Below, piece after piece: positions 55,490 to 64,000 of a stretch of DNA of 64,000 bases. Source of the stretch: Ixodes scapularis (lineage: Eukaryota > Arthropoda > Arachnida > Ixodida > Ixodidae); NCBI RefSeq assembly GCF_016920785.2, contig NW_024609857.1, forward strand, positions 9,753,618-9,817,617. The letters are read 5' to 3'. The number at the start of each line of letters is the position of its first letter. Positions within the stretch are counted from its first letter, which is position 1. The translations under genes and the position numbers were made by a program. The notes beneath the pieces are model-generated. The model was not told where the DNA came from. It searched no databases and saw only the letters and a list, made by a program, of their open reading frames with translations.

Positions 55490-57195
55490 GCTATTTTTCT
55501 CAGCTTGACCAAAACAATACAGCTATCAGCTATTCAAGAGCAACGAAGGAAATCACTTTGTTTGAGTCCTCTTAAACAAAATAGGGCTTTAGGGCTTTGT
55601 ATCACTAAGAGAAAATGAGACAAACTATTGAAAATATGTTTTCTTTGTTCTAGTGAATTAAGCACACGTCTGATTTCTCTTTTTTTTATCTTTGCGGATT
55701 GTATACATACGATATTAACTAAGGTGTTTCAACCGAACCGTAAAAATGAATATTATTTGATGCACACATCACGTCAGCTATGTTCCACTTTCTATTCCAC
55801 CTCTGACAGAAATCGACCTTTTTTTTAATTTGGTCAAAAACATGTAAAGCTTATCAAGCTTCCAATTAGTCGAACGAAAAACGATCGGGGCCCCTAGAAT
55901 TACTTTGGAATCAACCACAACGTTCCACGGGCGCCACCAAAAGTCAGTGTTGGCTCCTCGCAGCCTTACACGTGCGCAGCTCTTCCATCACAAACTAGGG
56001 CAGGCGGCGGGGAACGCTTCCCACAGAGCATTTATTTCGCCCGCTTTCCCCGCTGGCGAGAGAGAGAAGAAAAAATGATTCAATATAGGCCGTTACGGCG
56101 TCAGCGAGATGCATCTATCTATCTATGTTTAGCCGTAGATACGACGGGCACAAAGTCGCGCAAACACACCAACAAATCTCGGGCGGCCGACGGAGGCGTT
56201 CAAATTGATTTCGTGTTCTCTCGTTGCACGGGAAGAAAAAAAAAAAAAAAAAGGAACGAAAAATGAAGAAGAGCCGATCCCATTCCGTGGATGACGACGT
56301 GCTTGGCGGTATTTGCGTGCTGGAAGGATGCGATTGGCTCGGCGATTTAGCGCAGATGACTCCCGAAATTTCTTCTTCAAGAAACGCGAAAGCAGGGAAA
56401 AAAAATAGTGGTTCCCCATGACGCCGCAAATAAATCGTCGCTGGAGCGAGAATGGGAGGGGGGAATGTTTTGAAGGAGAACCATCGGAAAATCCAATAAA
56501 TGAAAAGGGTTATAAAATGAAAGGGGGGCGAACATGAGGCGGAAGTGGAAGGCCATAGACGCGACGCGAGGCTTGGCGGGATGCGAACGAGGAATGCGAC
56601 GACCGCAGTCGAGCTTGCTGCTGACATGGGGTATAGGTTCTCCGCTCGCTCAGCTCTATTAGATTCAGGTTTATTGAGCTTAAACCCTAAGCATTTTTTA
56701 CTTAAACTTTTTTTATTTTTTATATTTTTTTAGGGTCGAGTTTGGTTGCGTAGTTATGCTTATACTCGGGGGCAAGTTTCATTGAAAACGAAGGGAAGAC
56801 TGCATGCGGGATGCGTTACGGCGCAGTATCCGTTAGAAAAGAGTATTTAGAGATCTTCGGCGCTTTTATCGAGATAGAATTCCCGCCGCGGAAAATTGGC
56901 TTCGTTTCCGCTGTGCGTGAACGGATGTTTTCTTGAGTTGATGTTTTCTCGGTGATCAAAACAAATTGTTTTTACTTGAAGCGAAATTATGATTAAAACG
57001 GCCGCTTAGGGGCATGGTTTCATTAGGCAAACGAAGAGGCAACAGTAGTCGCCAACACGAGTCACGCGACCACTTGTGCTCAGAAACGTTCTTCTCTCCG
57101 CAGGAATTTACATAAAAAGTTGTGAACGAGGTATATTTTAAGTCTCTGTTTACATTGTTCGTTGCATGTCTGTCTACCGGTAACTTCGTTTTCGC
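53614..57195. other. Intergenic, homopolymer-rich, no gene established
   Basis: A15, C-runs (53934-53990, 55046-55074), (TA)n at 55455-55490 and A18 at 56236. A stop-poor patch at 54470-55000 holds frames of 178 and 123 codons on opposite strands, and 56115-56627 one of 170, all without motifs. CACGGGCGCCACCAAAA at 55928 recalls the end of family C. Confidence 0.4.
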
Positions 57196-57365
57196 TTAAC
57201 TCCAGACGCAGCCGACGCTGCGAGCTAATGGGACCCACTGAGCAGCGTCAAAAGCTGTCTATGATAGGCTTAGCGATGATAGAACGCGGACAGAAACATG
57301 ATGAACGCCATGATGGTGCCCTTTTGACGCTGTCTGATTGGTTCCATCAACTTTTAGCGTCGGAA
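57196..57365 (-). mobile_element. TTAA-flanked MITE family H, copy 2
   Basis: TTAA (57196-57199) precedes CTCCAGACGCAGCCGACGCT. In reverse complement it aligns with 7840-8044 (GGAACCAATCAGACAGCGTC, CACCATCATGGCG). The other TIR is eroded after TAGCGTCGGAAC. Confidence 0.6.
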
Positions 57366-57426
57366 CACGGAATATCGAAACACGAAAAACAATGTTAGCG
57401 TGCCTTTGTTTTAGCCGTTGGAAAGG

Positions 57427-57551
57427 TGTAACGAGTAACGTAACTAGTAACTACGTTACCCGTTACTGTCTTGAAAGTGTAACGGGTAGGTTACTACGTT
57501 AACGCTAAATTTAACGCGTTACCGGTAACGGTGTTATCTGTAACCCGTTGC
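57427..57551. repeat. Degenerate GTAACG/CGTTAC array, second copy
   Basis: GTAACGAGTAACGTAACTAG, TACGTTACCCGTTAC and AACGCGTTACCGGTAACG units, the same word family as 4061-4194. Confidence 0.65.
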
Positions 57552-58222
57552 CGCCAATACCGTTTGCACGTGACGTCTCTGCACCATACTGGTGGTCATT
57601 CGTATACTTGTTCTTGCCGGAAAAAGAATAATGTGATGCAAAATCTGTGGTACAAAAAGGTATGTATACTCATCAGCGAAGCCGTCAAAACGGCAGTAGA
57701 CTTGATTATGACGTCAGGAGAAGTCATGTAGTACCACCGAGTTGTTTTTGAATGGATCTTTCCAGAAATATATGGCGCCCCCGTTGCACTCTTCACGCAT
57801 TGCAACGTTCAGATTTACGGAACGTTAAAAGAAATTGGAATGGCAATAGAGACTTTGCTACACAGACGTTTCGGAAAATGTCATTCCCCCTTCAAGTGCG
57901 TACAACCGACAAGAAAAACAACCAAGTCAAAATGGGCAGGAATACGCATTCCCAGTAAAACAAAGAATAAAAAAGCACGAAAAAAATACACAAAACGCAC
58001 GCAAAAAAGAAACAGTAAAAAAAATTTAAAAAAAAACGTTTTGACTTGTTTTAGTTTTTTGCCAAAAACAATACACGCTTTACAATCGCGCCTGAATCCG
58101 GCCGCCATTGCTAACCTTCTCTTGTCTTCCCGAGATGCCGAGCAACTAAAGTGAGCATTGACGAGCCTCCACAAAGGCGAGGGCCGGGTAAGGACACAAC
58201 TTACTTAAACAAAATGCTAGTA

Positions 58223-58227
<5 letters not shown>
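57552..58227. other. Intergenic, nothing recognised
   Basis: A-rich segment 57960-58035 encodes only Lys-rich artefact frames. No gene. Confidence 0.5.

Positions 58228-58258
<31 letters not shown>
58228..58258. repeat. (AT)n target of the long-TIR element, left
   Basis: An uninterrupted (AT)15 tract that ends exactly at the element tip GGGTGGTTTC. The corresponding (AT)7 tract on the other side is 61861-61875. Confidence 0.85.
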
Positions 58259-58260
<2 letters not shown>

Positions 58261-59094
58261 GTGGTTTCATCTCAAATCGTGCAGGCAAAAAGGGTCAAAT
58301 TTTTAATTTCGATGAAAAAAATATATGTTATGGCGCCGTTTCTAAAACCGCAGTCGACACAAACCGCAAGTTAGTCGGATTTTTTGTTCTCGACTTACGA
58401 ATTCTTAAAGAGGCCGCGGCGAAAAGCAGTGTTTTTCACACCCGTCGTGGGTCGGATGTTTCGCTTGATCTACCGCCATGGATTTTCAGTCCACATTATA
58501 TTATCTTTTTTGAAGCACTCTGTGGACACATTTAAAAGGCTCCAATACCATGAAATAATTTTAGGCCTTTTGCTTTTTTTCTGTAAAAATGTCAAAAACG
58601 CCTCCTCGGTCAATTGTTGAAGAACTTTGACAATTAATTACTGGCGATCTACTTGGGTTACACCGATATTTTTTATGTCCACGGAGAGCCCAAAACACGC
58701 TCTTTATATTTATTATAAAATGACTTGGCTGTATAAAGTATCCTTTGCGGTACGTTTACGTTAATATTATGCAAAAACCAAAAAGTACCATTTTTGAAAT
58801 TGATTTTCTCAAAAAACCCATTTTTTATTTTTTTTATTTTTTGTTCAAATGTAGATATGATAGTTGTCTACACGAAAATGAAGCCTAGAAAGTGTATATT
58901 TTGTTTGTATGTTTTACATTTAAGCATCAATATCGTACAAAAACGTAATTTTCCGGCTCGAAGTGGACTTGCGAATTGCCCGTCTTTACAAGCTTGGAAA
59001 TAGTTTTTTTCTTTTTTTCAACGTTCCCACATAAAAATGAAATACATTATTTCGACCCTGATATATTTCTTAATTATTTAAATTTTATTGTAGG

Positions 59095-59302
59095 CGGCAA
59101 GCTACATCGGAGGAGTTCCAAAAAGAGAAAGCAACACTTCTTAACACACCAGCAGGTGTCGTAAATTTTGAACGTGTAGGAGTCGGCAGACGTCTTATTG
59201 ATTCGGGGCCCTCATTGGCCTGCATGAACGTCCCGCCCTTTCGGAGCCAGCAGATGACCACGACCTTTCGCGCTCGTTGTGTTAGATGGGACGGCCCGTG
59301 AC
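59095..59302 (+). CDS. Possible exon inside the long-TIR element
   Basis: Frame opening after an acceptor-like TTTTATTGTAG (about 59084-59094) and running about 68 codons to TGA. It encodes a coding-like stretch including EEFQKEKATLLNTPAG and GVGRRLIDSGPSLACMN with no low complexity. It overlaps another frame (59286-59675). No family recognised. Base counts near 59041 make the frame offset uncertain by one. Confidence 0.25.
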
Positions 59303-59675
59303 AGTAAAGCGAGCAGCGCACCCTGTGTCACCAAAAGTGAAATGGTACGATTGTGTCATTGACGCGGCGAACAGTGACAGCCACGCAGGTGGAGTCTGTC
59401 AGAGTATTGCACAAGGGAAAGCAAAGGAATCGTTGCCTGAAAGGATGAGGGCACCACGGCCTTACAATGTCGACGGTCAACAACTGTTCTGCCAGCCAAA
59501 ACAACGCCGCGTGCGCGCTAAAACCGGCGGCGCGGGACAGAAATCGCGCAAACGCACACACGAAGATGGGCCGGTTTCGTTAGGGATGTGGGGAAATTTG
59601 AAACCAGCCATCCGTGCATGCGTGAAACGATACCGCATGTTTGCCCTAGCTTCGAGCGCCCTATCCTTACCTTGA
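59286..59675 (+). CDS. Unrecognised ORF inside the long-TIR element (129 aa)
   Basis: Plus-strand ATG ORF, basic and polar, with dispersed Lys/Arg clusters (e.g. KQRRVRAKTGGAGQKSRKRT) that look like a nuclear-localisation-type region, and no hydrophobic segments. Composition differs from the AT-rich arms on either side. It could be a captured gene fragment or part of the element's own gene. No motif recognised. Confidence 0.25.
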   Translation: MGRPVTVKRAAHPVSPKVKWYDCVIDAANSDSHAGGVCQSIAQGKAKESLPERMRAPRPYNVDGQQLFCQPKQRRVRAKTGGAGQKSRKRTHEDGPVSLGMWGNLKPAIRACVKRYRMFALASSALSLP

Positions 59676-61875
59676 AACGGCCGCGCTCTCTCTTTCTCTC
59701 CGGGGAGATCCGATAGCACCGAAGGGTTATCTATTAAACTTGAGGAAGAAAACGAGAAGGGAGTGTTTAAGTTTAATTATCCCCACCAACCCGCTCGTTC
59801 TGTCCTTATAAAGGGTTATCTCTTTTGGAAACAGCAAAGCCCGGAGACTGACATTAAAACGAGCGTGTTGGTAAATATACTTGTGTTTGTATTCTGCCCG
59901 GAGACTAGTTGGGTCGAAGTCAGCCTCCTTGTCAACTATAACCGTTTGTGAAGAGTGGGCTTCTCCCGAGATGAAACGTTAGCGCCGGCTGACGTGTTCT
60001 TTTGAAAAAAGGGAAGGGGAAAGAGAAAGTTTGAGTAACTGCAGAAACTACCTCGAAAGCTCCTCTCCCGATATGAAGCTTGAAGCATAGTCTCGGTTAC
60101 CTTCTCGCGCATTGCCTGCTCGAATCTATTCTTCACTTTCTTTCGTACAGCCACTGTTCCGCACAGCCGTCGTAGATGTGCGTAATAGAGGGAGGAACAG
60201 ATTCGAGCATCATCTGGACGCCGTCATCATGCCAGACTTCAATGTCGTGGGACCGACTCGTGTGTGTTTCTTCGCCCCGCTGAACTTTGTTTCTCGGGTG
60301 CAATTTTTTCTGAACGTTTTTTTTTTCTCAATGTTTTCTTACTAACTGTTTGTTAGCACTGTTCAGTTGTTGGGTTTATTTCGTCATGGCGTAGCGGCCT
60401 GGCGGTGATGTAGAGAGCGTGTTCGCACGCATTTGGTTGCGTCCCGTTTAGGGAATGCCCGGGGGAGTTGGTTTTTGTTCTTGCCATGTGCGGCTGAGTT
60501 TTCCCGTCTTTATTAAATTATTGATTTTTTTTTTTTTTTACCTTTACGTGCCGTCGACTTCTTTGTCTGGCTCTCCACCAGGCGTGGACCTATCGCCTTG
60601 CCACCGCTCGAACCTAAATACTTTATTATTTTTTTAACGCAATTTTCGTTAAGATCGGAGTTGGGCAATTTAATTCCTATTTATTTATTTTTATTTCCTA
60701 CCCCTCTTCATGACACACTCTCTGTGTGTTTCGGACCGTTTCTGTGTCACCACTTTTGTGTATTACGGAAGTGAAAGGACATTCCCTGGTGAGCTGTGCG
60801 ATGTGCGGTGAACAAGCCCCAGTGTTTGGTTTCGTAGAGAATTGTACATAATATATCGACGATGTGGTGACTTTCTTTGTCTTAGTAATTTGACAGCTAA
60901 TAGCTAGTCGTGCTAGTTTACTTTGAAAGGTTTATAAATCGAAACAATACAACGTCTGTGCCTTTTGGTTATTGAAAGTCTACTAGGCCTGCTGATTTGG
61001 TTAGATATGTATCTCATGATTCCCGCTCTTATCCAAACATACATAAATATTCAATACCACAAAATCCGTTTATAATTGATTACAAAATGCAGAAGAAAAT
61101 TCAAGAAAACTTTTTCACAATTCATAGAGACGCATGGGTCGCTATGTCTGACTTAGGTCTTGCAAAACAAAGACGTTTTTTTCCGATATTGAGGCCTAAA
61201 TATAAAACATGCAAACAAAATATACACTTTCTAGGCTTGATTTTCGTGTAGACAACTATCATATCTACATTTGAACAAAAAATAAAGAAAATAAAAAATG
61301 GGTTTTTTGAGAAAATCAATTTCAAAAATGGTACTTTTTGGTTTTTGCATAATATTAACGTACACGTACCGCAAAGGATATTTTATACAGCCAAGGCATT
61401 TTATAATAAATATGAAGAGCGTGTTCTGGGCTCTCCGTGGACATAAAAAATATCGGTGTAACCCAAGTAGATCGCCAGTAATTAATTGTCAAAGTTCGTC
61501 AACAATTGACCGAGGAGGCGTTTTCGACATTTTTACAGAAAAAAAGCATAAGGCCTAAAATTCTTTCATGGTATTGGAGCCTTTTAAATGTGCCCACAGA
61601 GTGCTTCAAAAAAGATAATATAATGTGGACTGAAAATCCATGGCGGTAGATCAAGCGAAACATCCGACCCACGACGGGTGTGAAAAACACTGCTTTTCGC
61701 CGCGGCCTCTTTAAAAATTCAGAAGTCGAGAACAAAAAATCCGACGAACTTGCGGTTTGTGTCGACTCCGGTTTTAGAAACGGCGCCATAACATATATTT
61801 TTTTCATCGAAATTAAAAATTCGACCCTTTTTGCCTGCACGATTTGAGATGAAACCACCCATATATATATATATA

Positions 61876-62530
61876 ATTGCTTTATTTGCAATCTTGCCCT
61901 TTAGATTATCGAGATTTGTGAGTCATGTAAAACAAAGTTTACGTTAACTTAACATTTTGTGATTTCAAAACCCAGAGATGGCTGAAGGAAAGCAATACAA
62001 AGTACGCGATGGTCTCTTTGTCTGTTCACCTTGTTTTTCGTGCGTTCTGAGCTCCTGATAACAAGAGAGAACGACTCTACGAAGCGTGCAAGTCGGCGCG
62101 AGTCTAAATCGGAACAGCGCCAAAATTCCCCTCGACGCAAGGTATTCTGGGACTTCCTGGAAAGGTCTATCGCAAAATGGACTCCTCTGTCGTTACTTTA
62201 AACCAACGCGCGGCCCTGACGTCACGCAGGTGTGGTGGCGCTGTTGACGGCACTACGCATGCGCAGCACTTCACTTCACGTGAATTCGGTTTCTGCGCAC
62301 GCGCAGTGCCCACACCTTTTGTGCGCAAAAGCGGGCTTGTTTGTAAACAGCGTGTGGCGCCTGGAACGCGTCTCAAACTGGTGTGCTCCCCGCGCCCCAA
62401 AAGACTGGTCCCTCGATTTCCGCCTGATGTCGTCATAGAAGTGTCACACTATCGTCGGCCGCGATCCTGGCGGCGTCCCAACAGCGGTGGTGTATGTGGC
62501 AGACGCCTGCTCTGCTACAGGCAGTGTGTC
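61876..62530. other. Intergenic, nothing recognised
   Basis: GC-rich patch with overlapping 89- and 132-codon frames on opposite strands (62167-62575), no motif. Two GCGCAGTGC/GCATGCGCAGCAC words near 62255 and 62300 form a loose inverted pair. Confidence 0.45.
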
Positions 62531-62676
62531 GAACCGAAAAAAATACGGGTTCGGTTACGGTTCAGGTTCAGGTAAATTTATTTTGTTCCGGTTCAGTTCC
62601 GGTTCGATTAATTCGATCCGCGAACCGGTTCGCGAACCGGTTCGGGGCGCTGAACCGGTTCGCAAACCGGTTCGGA
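62531..62676. repeat. GAACCGGTTC palindromic array
   Basis: Direct and inverted GGTTCGGTT, GTTCCGGTTC and GAACCGGTTCGC units, the last part almost perfect (GCGAACCGGTTCG repeated at about 62625-62645). Analogous in style to the GTAACG arrays. Confidence 0.75.
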
Positions 62677-63022
62677 AATTATAAATGACAAATTGCAACA
62701 TCAAAATAAATTACCAATAAAACATCTGAAATCAGCACATACGAAACGGGATACATCGTAGTGTAAGGCTCAGGGATTTTTACCAGGAATGGTTTCTTTA
62801 TGTGCACTCAAAAGGTTACCTCACCGACGTTTACGCATTCGGACTTCATCTAATTGGGTCCGACGCAGTAGCTGTAAAATCCGCGACCTCCTTACAAATC
62901 CACTTGCAAGTAGAACTCGCTAACTATCCCGCCACCTCGGCGTGTAAGCAATTGAAGGAACAGTGGGGAGAAAATGCAGCTTTTTTTATTTGAACTAGCC
63001 TTCGCTAGCTCAAATTAGACCC
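62677..63022. other. Intergenic, nothing recognised
   Basis: A 63-codon plus frame (62802-62993) is mildly coding-like but ends at a poly-T tract and has no motif. Confidence 0.45.
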
Positions 63023-63656
63023 TTAAAGGAGCTGTGCAACGATATTCAGTTGGAATGTTTTTCTCTCTACATGAGCTTACTGCACACCTGGGACTCAAGG
63101 ATACTCACACGCAACGCCACTGGCCAAGAAACTCCTTCGTTGCGGTGTAATTTCAAGGACAAAAGCGATCATTTTCATTCAATCTCTCCTTTGCAAAATT
63201 TGATGACGTAACTCGGGGATCGCAGTACACCCAAGTGACGATATTTGAATGCGGTTCATAGATTGAACCCGAGCATTGCGTGGGCACTCGACTTGGGCTC
63301 GTGACAATTGCTAGCTCGAGAAGCATTCGGGTTGTGACCCGTATCCAATCGCTGCAACGACGACAACAGCCGAGCCATAACAATGTCTGGAACTCAGCGC
63401 GTGTCCTCCGCTTTGCCAACCCCAGCGCGTGGCTATGATCAACACTGGCGGCATATAATCGGCTACAGATCACATGGCCGCTTGTTCTGGCTGCGAGTTG
63501 AGGGGGTAAACGCTGCTCGTTTTTCTTTAATTTTTTTCTGGGACTTCTATTGCGTGGGGTGAAAAACGAACGCGTGTTTCATAGGTCATTAACATTAGGG
63601 ATCCGTTTTAAGCGGTATTTGCGCAAAGTACAAAAATTGTTGCATTGCTCCTTTAA
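63023..63656 (+). mobile_element. TTAA-flanked element family P, complete copy
   Basis: TTAA at 63023-63026 and 63653-63656 flank a 626-bp element. TIRs are AGGAGCTGTGCAACGA (left) and AGGAGCAATGCAACAA (right, other strand). It aligns over its 3' two thirds with 5030-5552. The minus-strand 106-codon frame inside has a diverged counterpart in that copy, explained by DNA homology. TTAA target suggests a piggyBac-like mover. Confidence 0.75.
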
Positions 63657-64000
63657 AGAAGTTTTCATTAAACAAGATACGGAATATGAAAAACACTTCA
63701 CCGAACGCAACGCCAGAAGGACGTAATAGGACAAATATTAAAATAGAAGAGTTCGCTGTCTCACAAATACGTTAGCTTCTAAGTGCCTATACGAAACCGG
63801 ATGCATTATTATCAAACTCCACAGCCTTTTCTTTTCTCATTCCGATGGAAGCAAGCTTCAAGAACTCGCGCGTTCTAGAAACGTGTTATGAAATGAGCAC
63901 ACAGCAGCCTTTAGGATTTACGAGTTTGTAGGAAAAAAAATTCCCGTGACGCGATTTTTTTTTTTTTTTTTTTGCACAGCCTTTTAATTTGTTTTCTTCC
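63657..64000. other. Intergenic, nothing recognised
   Basis: No gene or repeat terminus. T-run at about 63956-63974 near the window end. Confidence 0.5.

Larger units (their letters stand above)
58259..61860. mobile_element. 3.6-kb transposon candidate with 689-bp TIRs in (AT)n
   Basis: Left arm 58259-58946 and right arm 61172-61860 are inverted copies, about 94-96% identical by eye, with equal length and the same inner break (near AAAAACGT). The outer tips read GGGTGGTTTCATCTCAAATC and abut (AT)n on both sides. The interior of about 2.2 kb is unrelated to the arms and holds coding-like segments. Very long TIRs starting with G's and AT-rich targets suggest a Mutator-like element, possibly non-autonomous. 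A 9-bp duplication could not be seen within (AT)n. No transposase motif was recognised. Two independent opposite insertions are the alternative. Confidence 0.6.

Noticed and set aside
56115..56627. 170-codon minus-strand ORF
   Set aside because: Contains a poly-Phe run from A18 and has a competing plus-strand frame (about 56263-56421). Neither has supporting motifs.
58384..58620. Frames conserved between the two arms of the long-TIR element (with 61499-61891)
   Set aside because: Conservation follows from the roughly 95% DNA identity of the arms. Differences do not favour synonymous sites by eye, and one of the frames is cut short in the right arm.

Overview
This looks like a gene-poor, repeat-packed stretch of a eukaryotic nuclear genome, most probably an arthropod and by best guess a hard (ixodid) tick. 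The basis is the absence of any bacterial-style gene packing, about 45-48% GC by eye, long A/T and C/G homopolymers, and several copies of a tRNA-Ser/Leu-headed SINE of the kind described in ticks (Ruka-like). The SINE resemblance is from memory and was not searched. No complete host gene, rRNA or functional tRNA gene is supported. Nearly all open reading frames are chance or shadow frames.

Mobile DNA explains most of the window. (1) SINEs: a Ser/Leu-type family at 7141-7380, 9048-9230, 24389-24613, 26032-26258 and 44228-44319, and two other tRNA-headed families at 7392-7668 and at 34409-34496 and 53533-53613. (2) Non-autonomous TIR elements fall into target-site classes. TTAA-flanked elements are at 7840-8044, 15717-16622 and 63023-63656, with several single ends. 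TWA-flanked (PIF/Harbinger-like) elements are at 669-870, 39094-39495 and 25805-26960. hAT-like elements with 8-bp duplications are at 44892-45163 and 50942-51824. (3) Foldback hairpins occur throughout, including a back-to-back chain at 25.8-27.5 kb. (4) Minisatellites of 61 bp (11750-12372) and 25 bp (20076-20329) are present, with degenerate GTAAC and GGTTC palindromic arrays. (5) Retroelement protein remnants are a frameshifted Penelope-like GIY-YIG domain (48633-48996) and a LINE-type endonuclease tail (22410-22555).

The most interesting structure is at 58.2-61.9 kb. Two inverted arms of about 689 bp each end outward at the same tip and abut (AT)n on both sides, enclosing about 2.2 kb with coding-like segments. 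It reads as one 3.6-kb long-TIR transposon. A second large candidate is the 6.2-kb interval 13322-19537, bounded by matching CACAGTAAA-type termini and holding nested elements. At 50.4-52.2 kb a repeat that is also present as an inverted pair at 36.6 and 49.2 kb is split by a hAT element with an 8-bp duplication.

Possible coding sequence is limited to unrecognised ORFs: an ATGA-overlapping pair on the minus strand at 2023-2753, two consecutive plus-strand ORFs at 31787-32521, and several short exon-like segments (33111-33233, 40503-40727, 45800-46010, 59095-59675). None could be assigned a function. Coordinates of repeat edges were read by eye and may be off by a few bases, more where termini are eroded.
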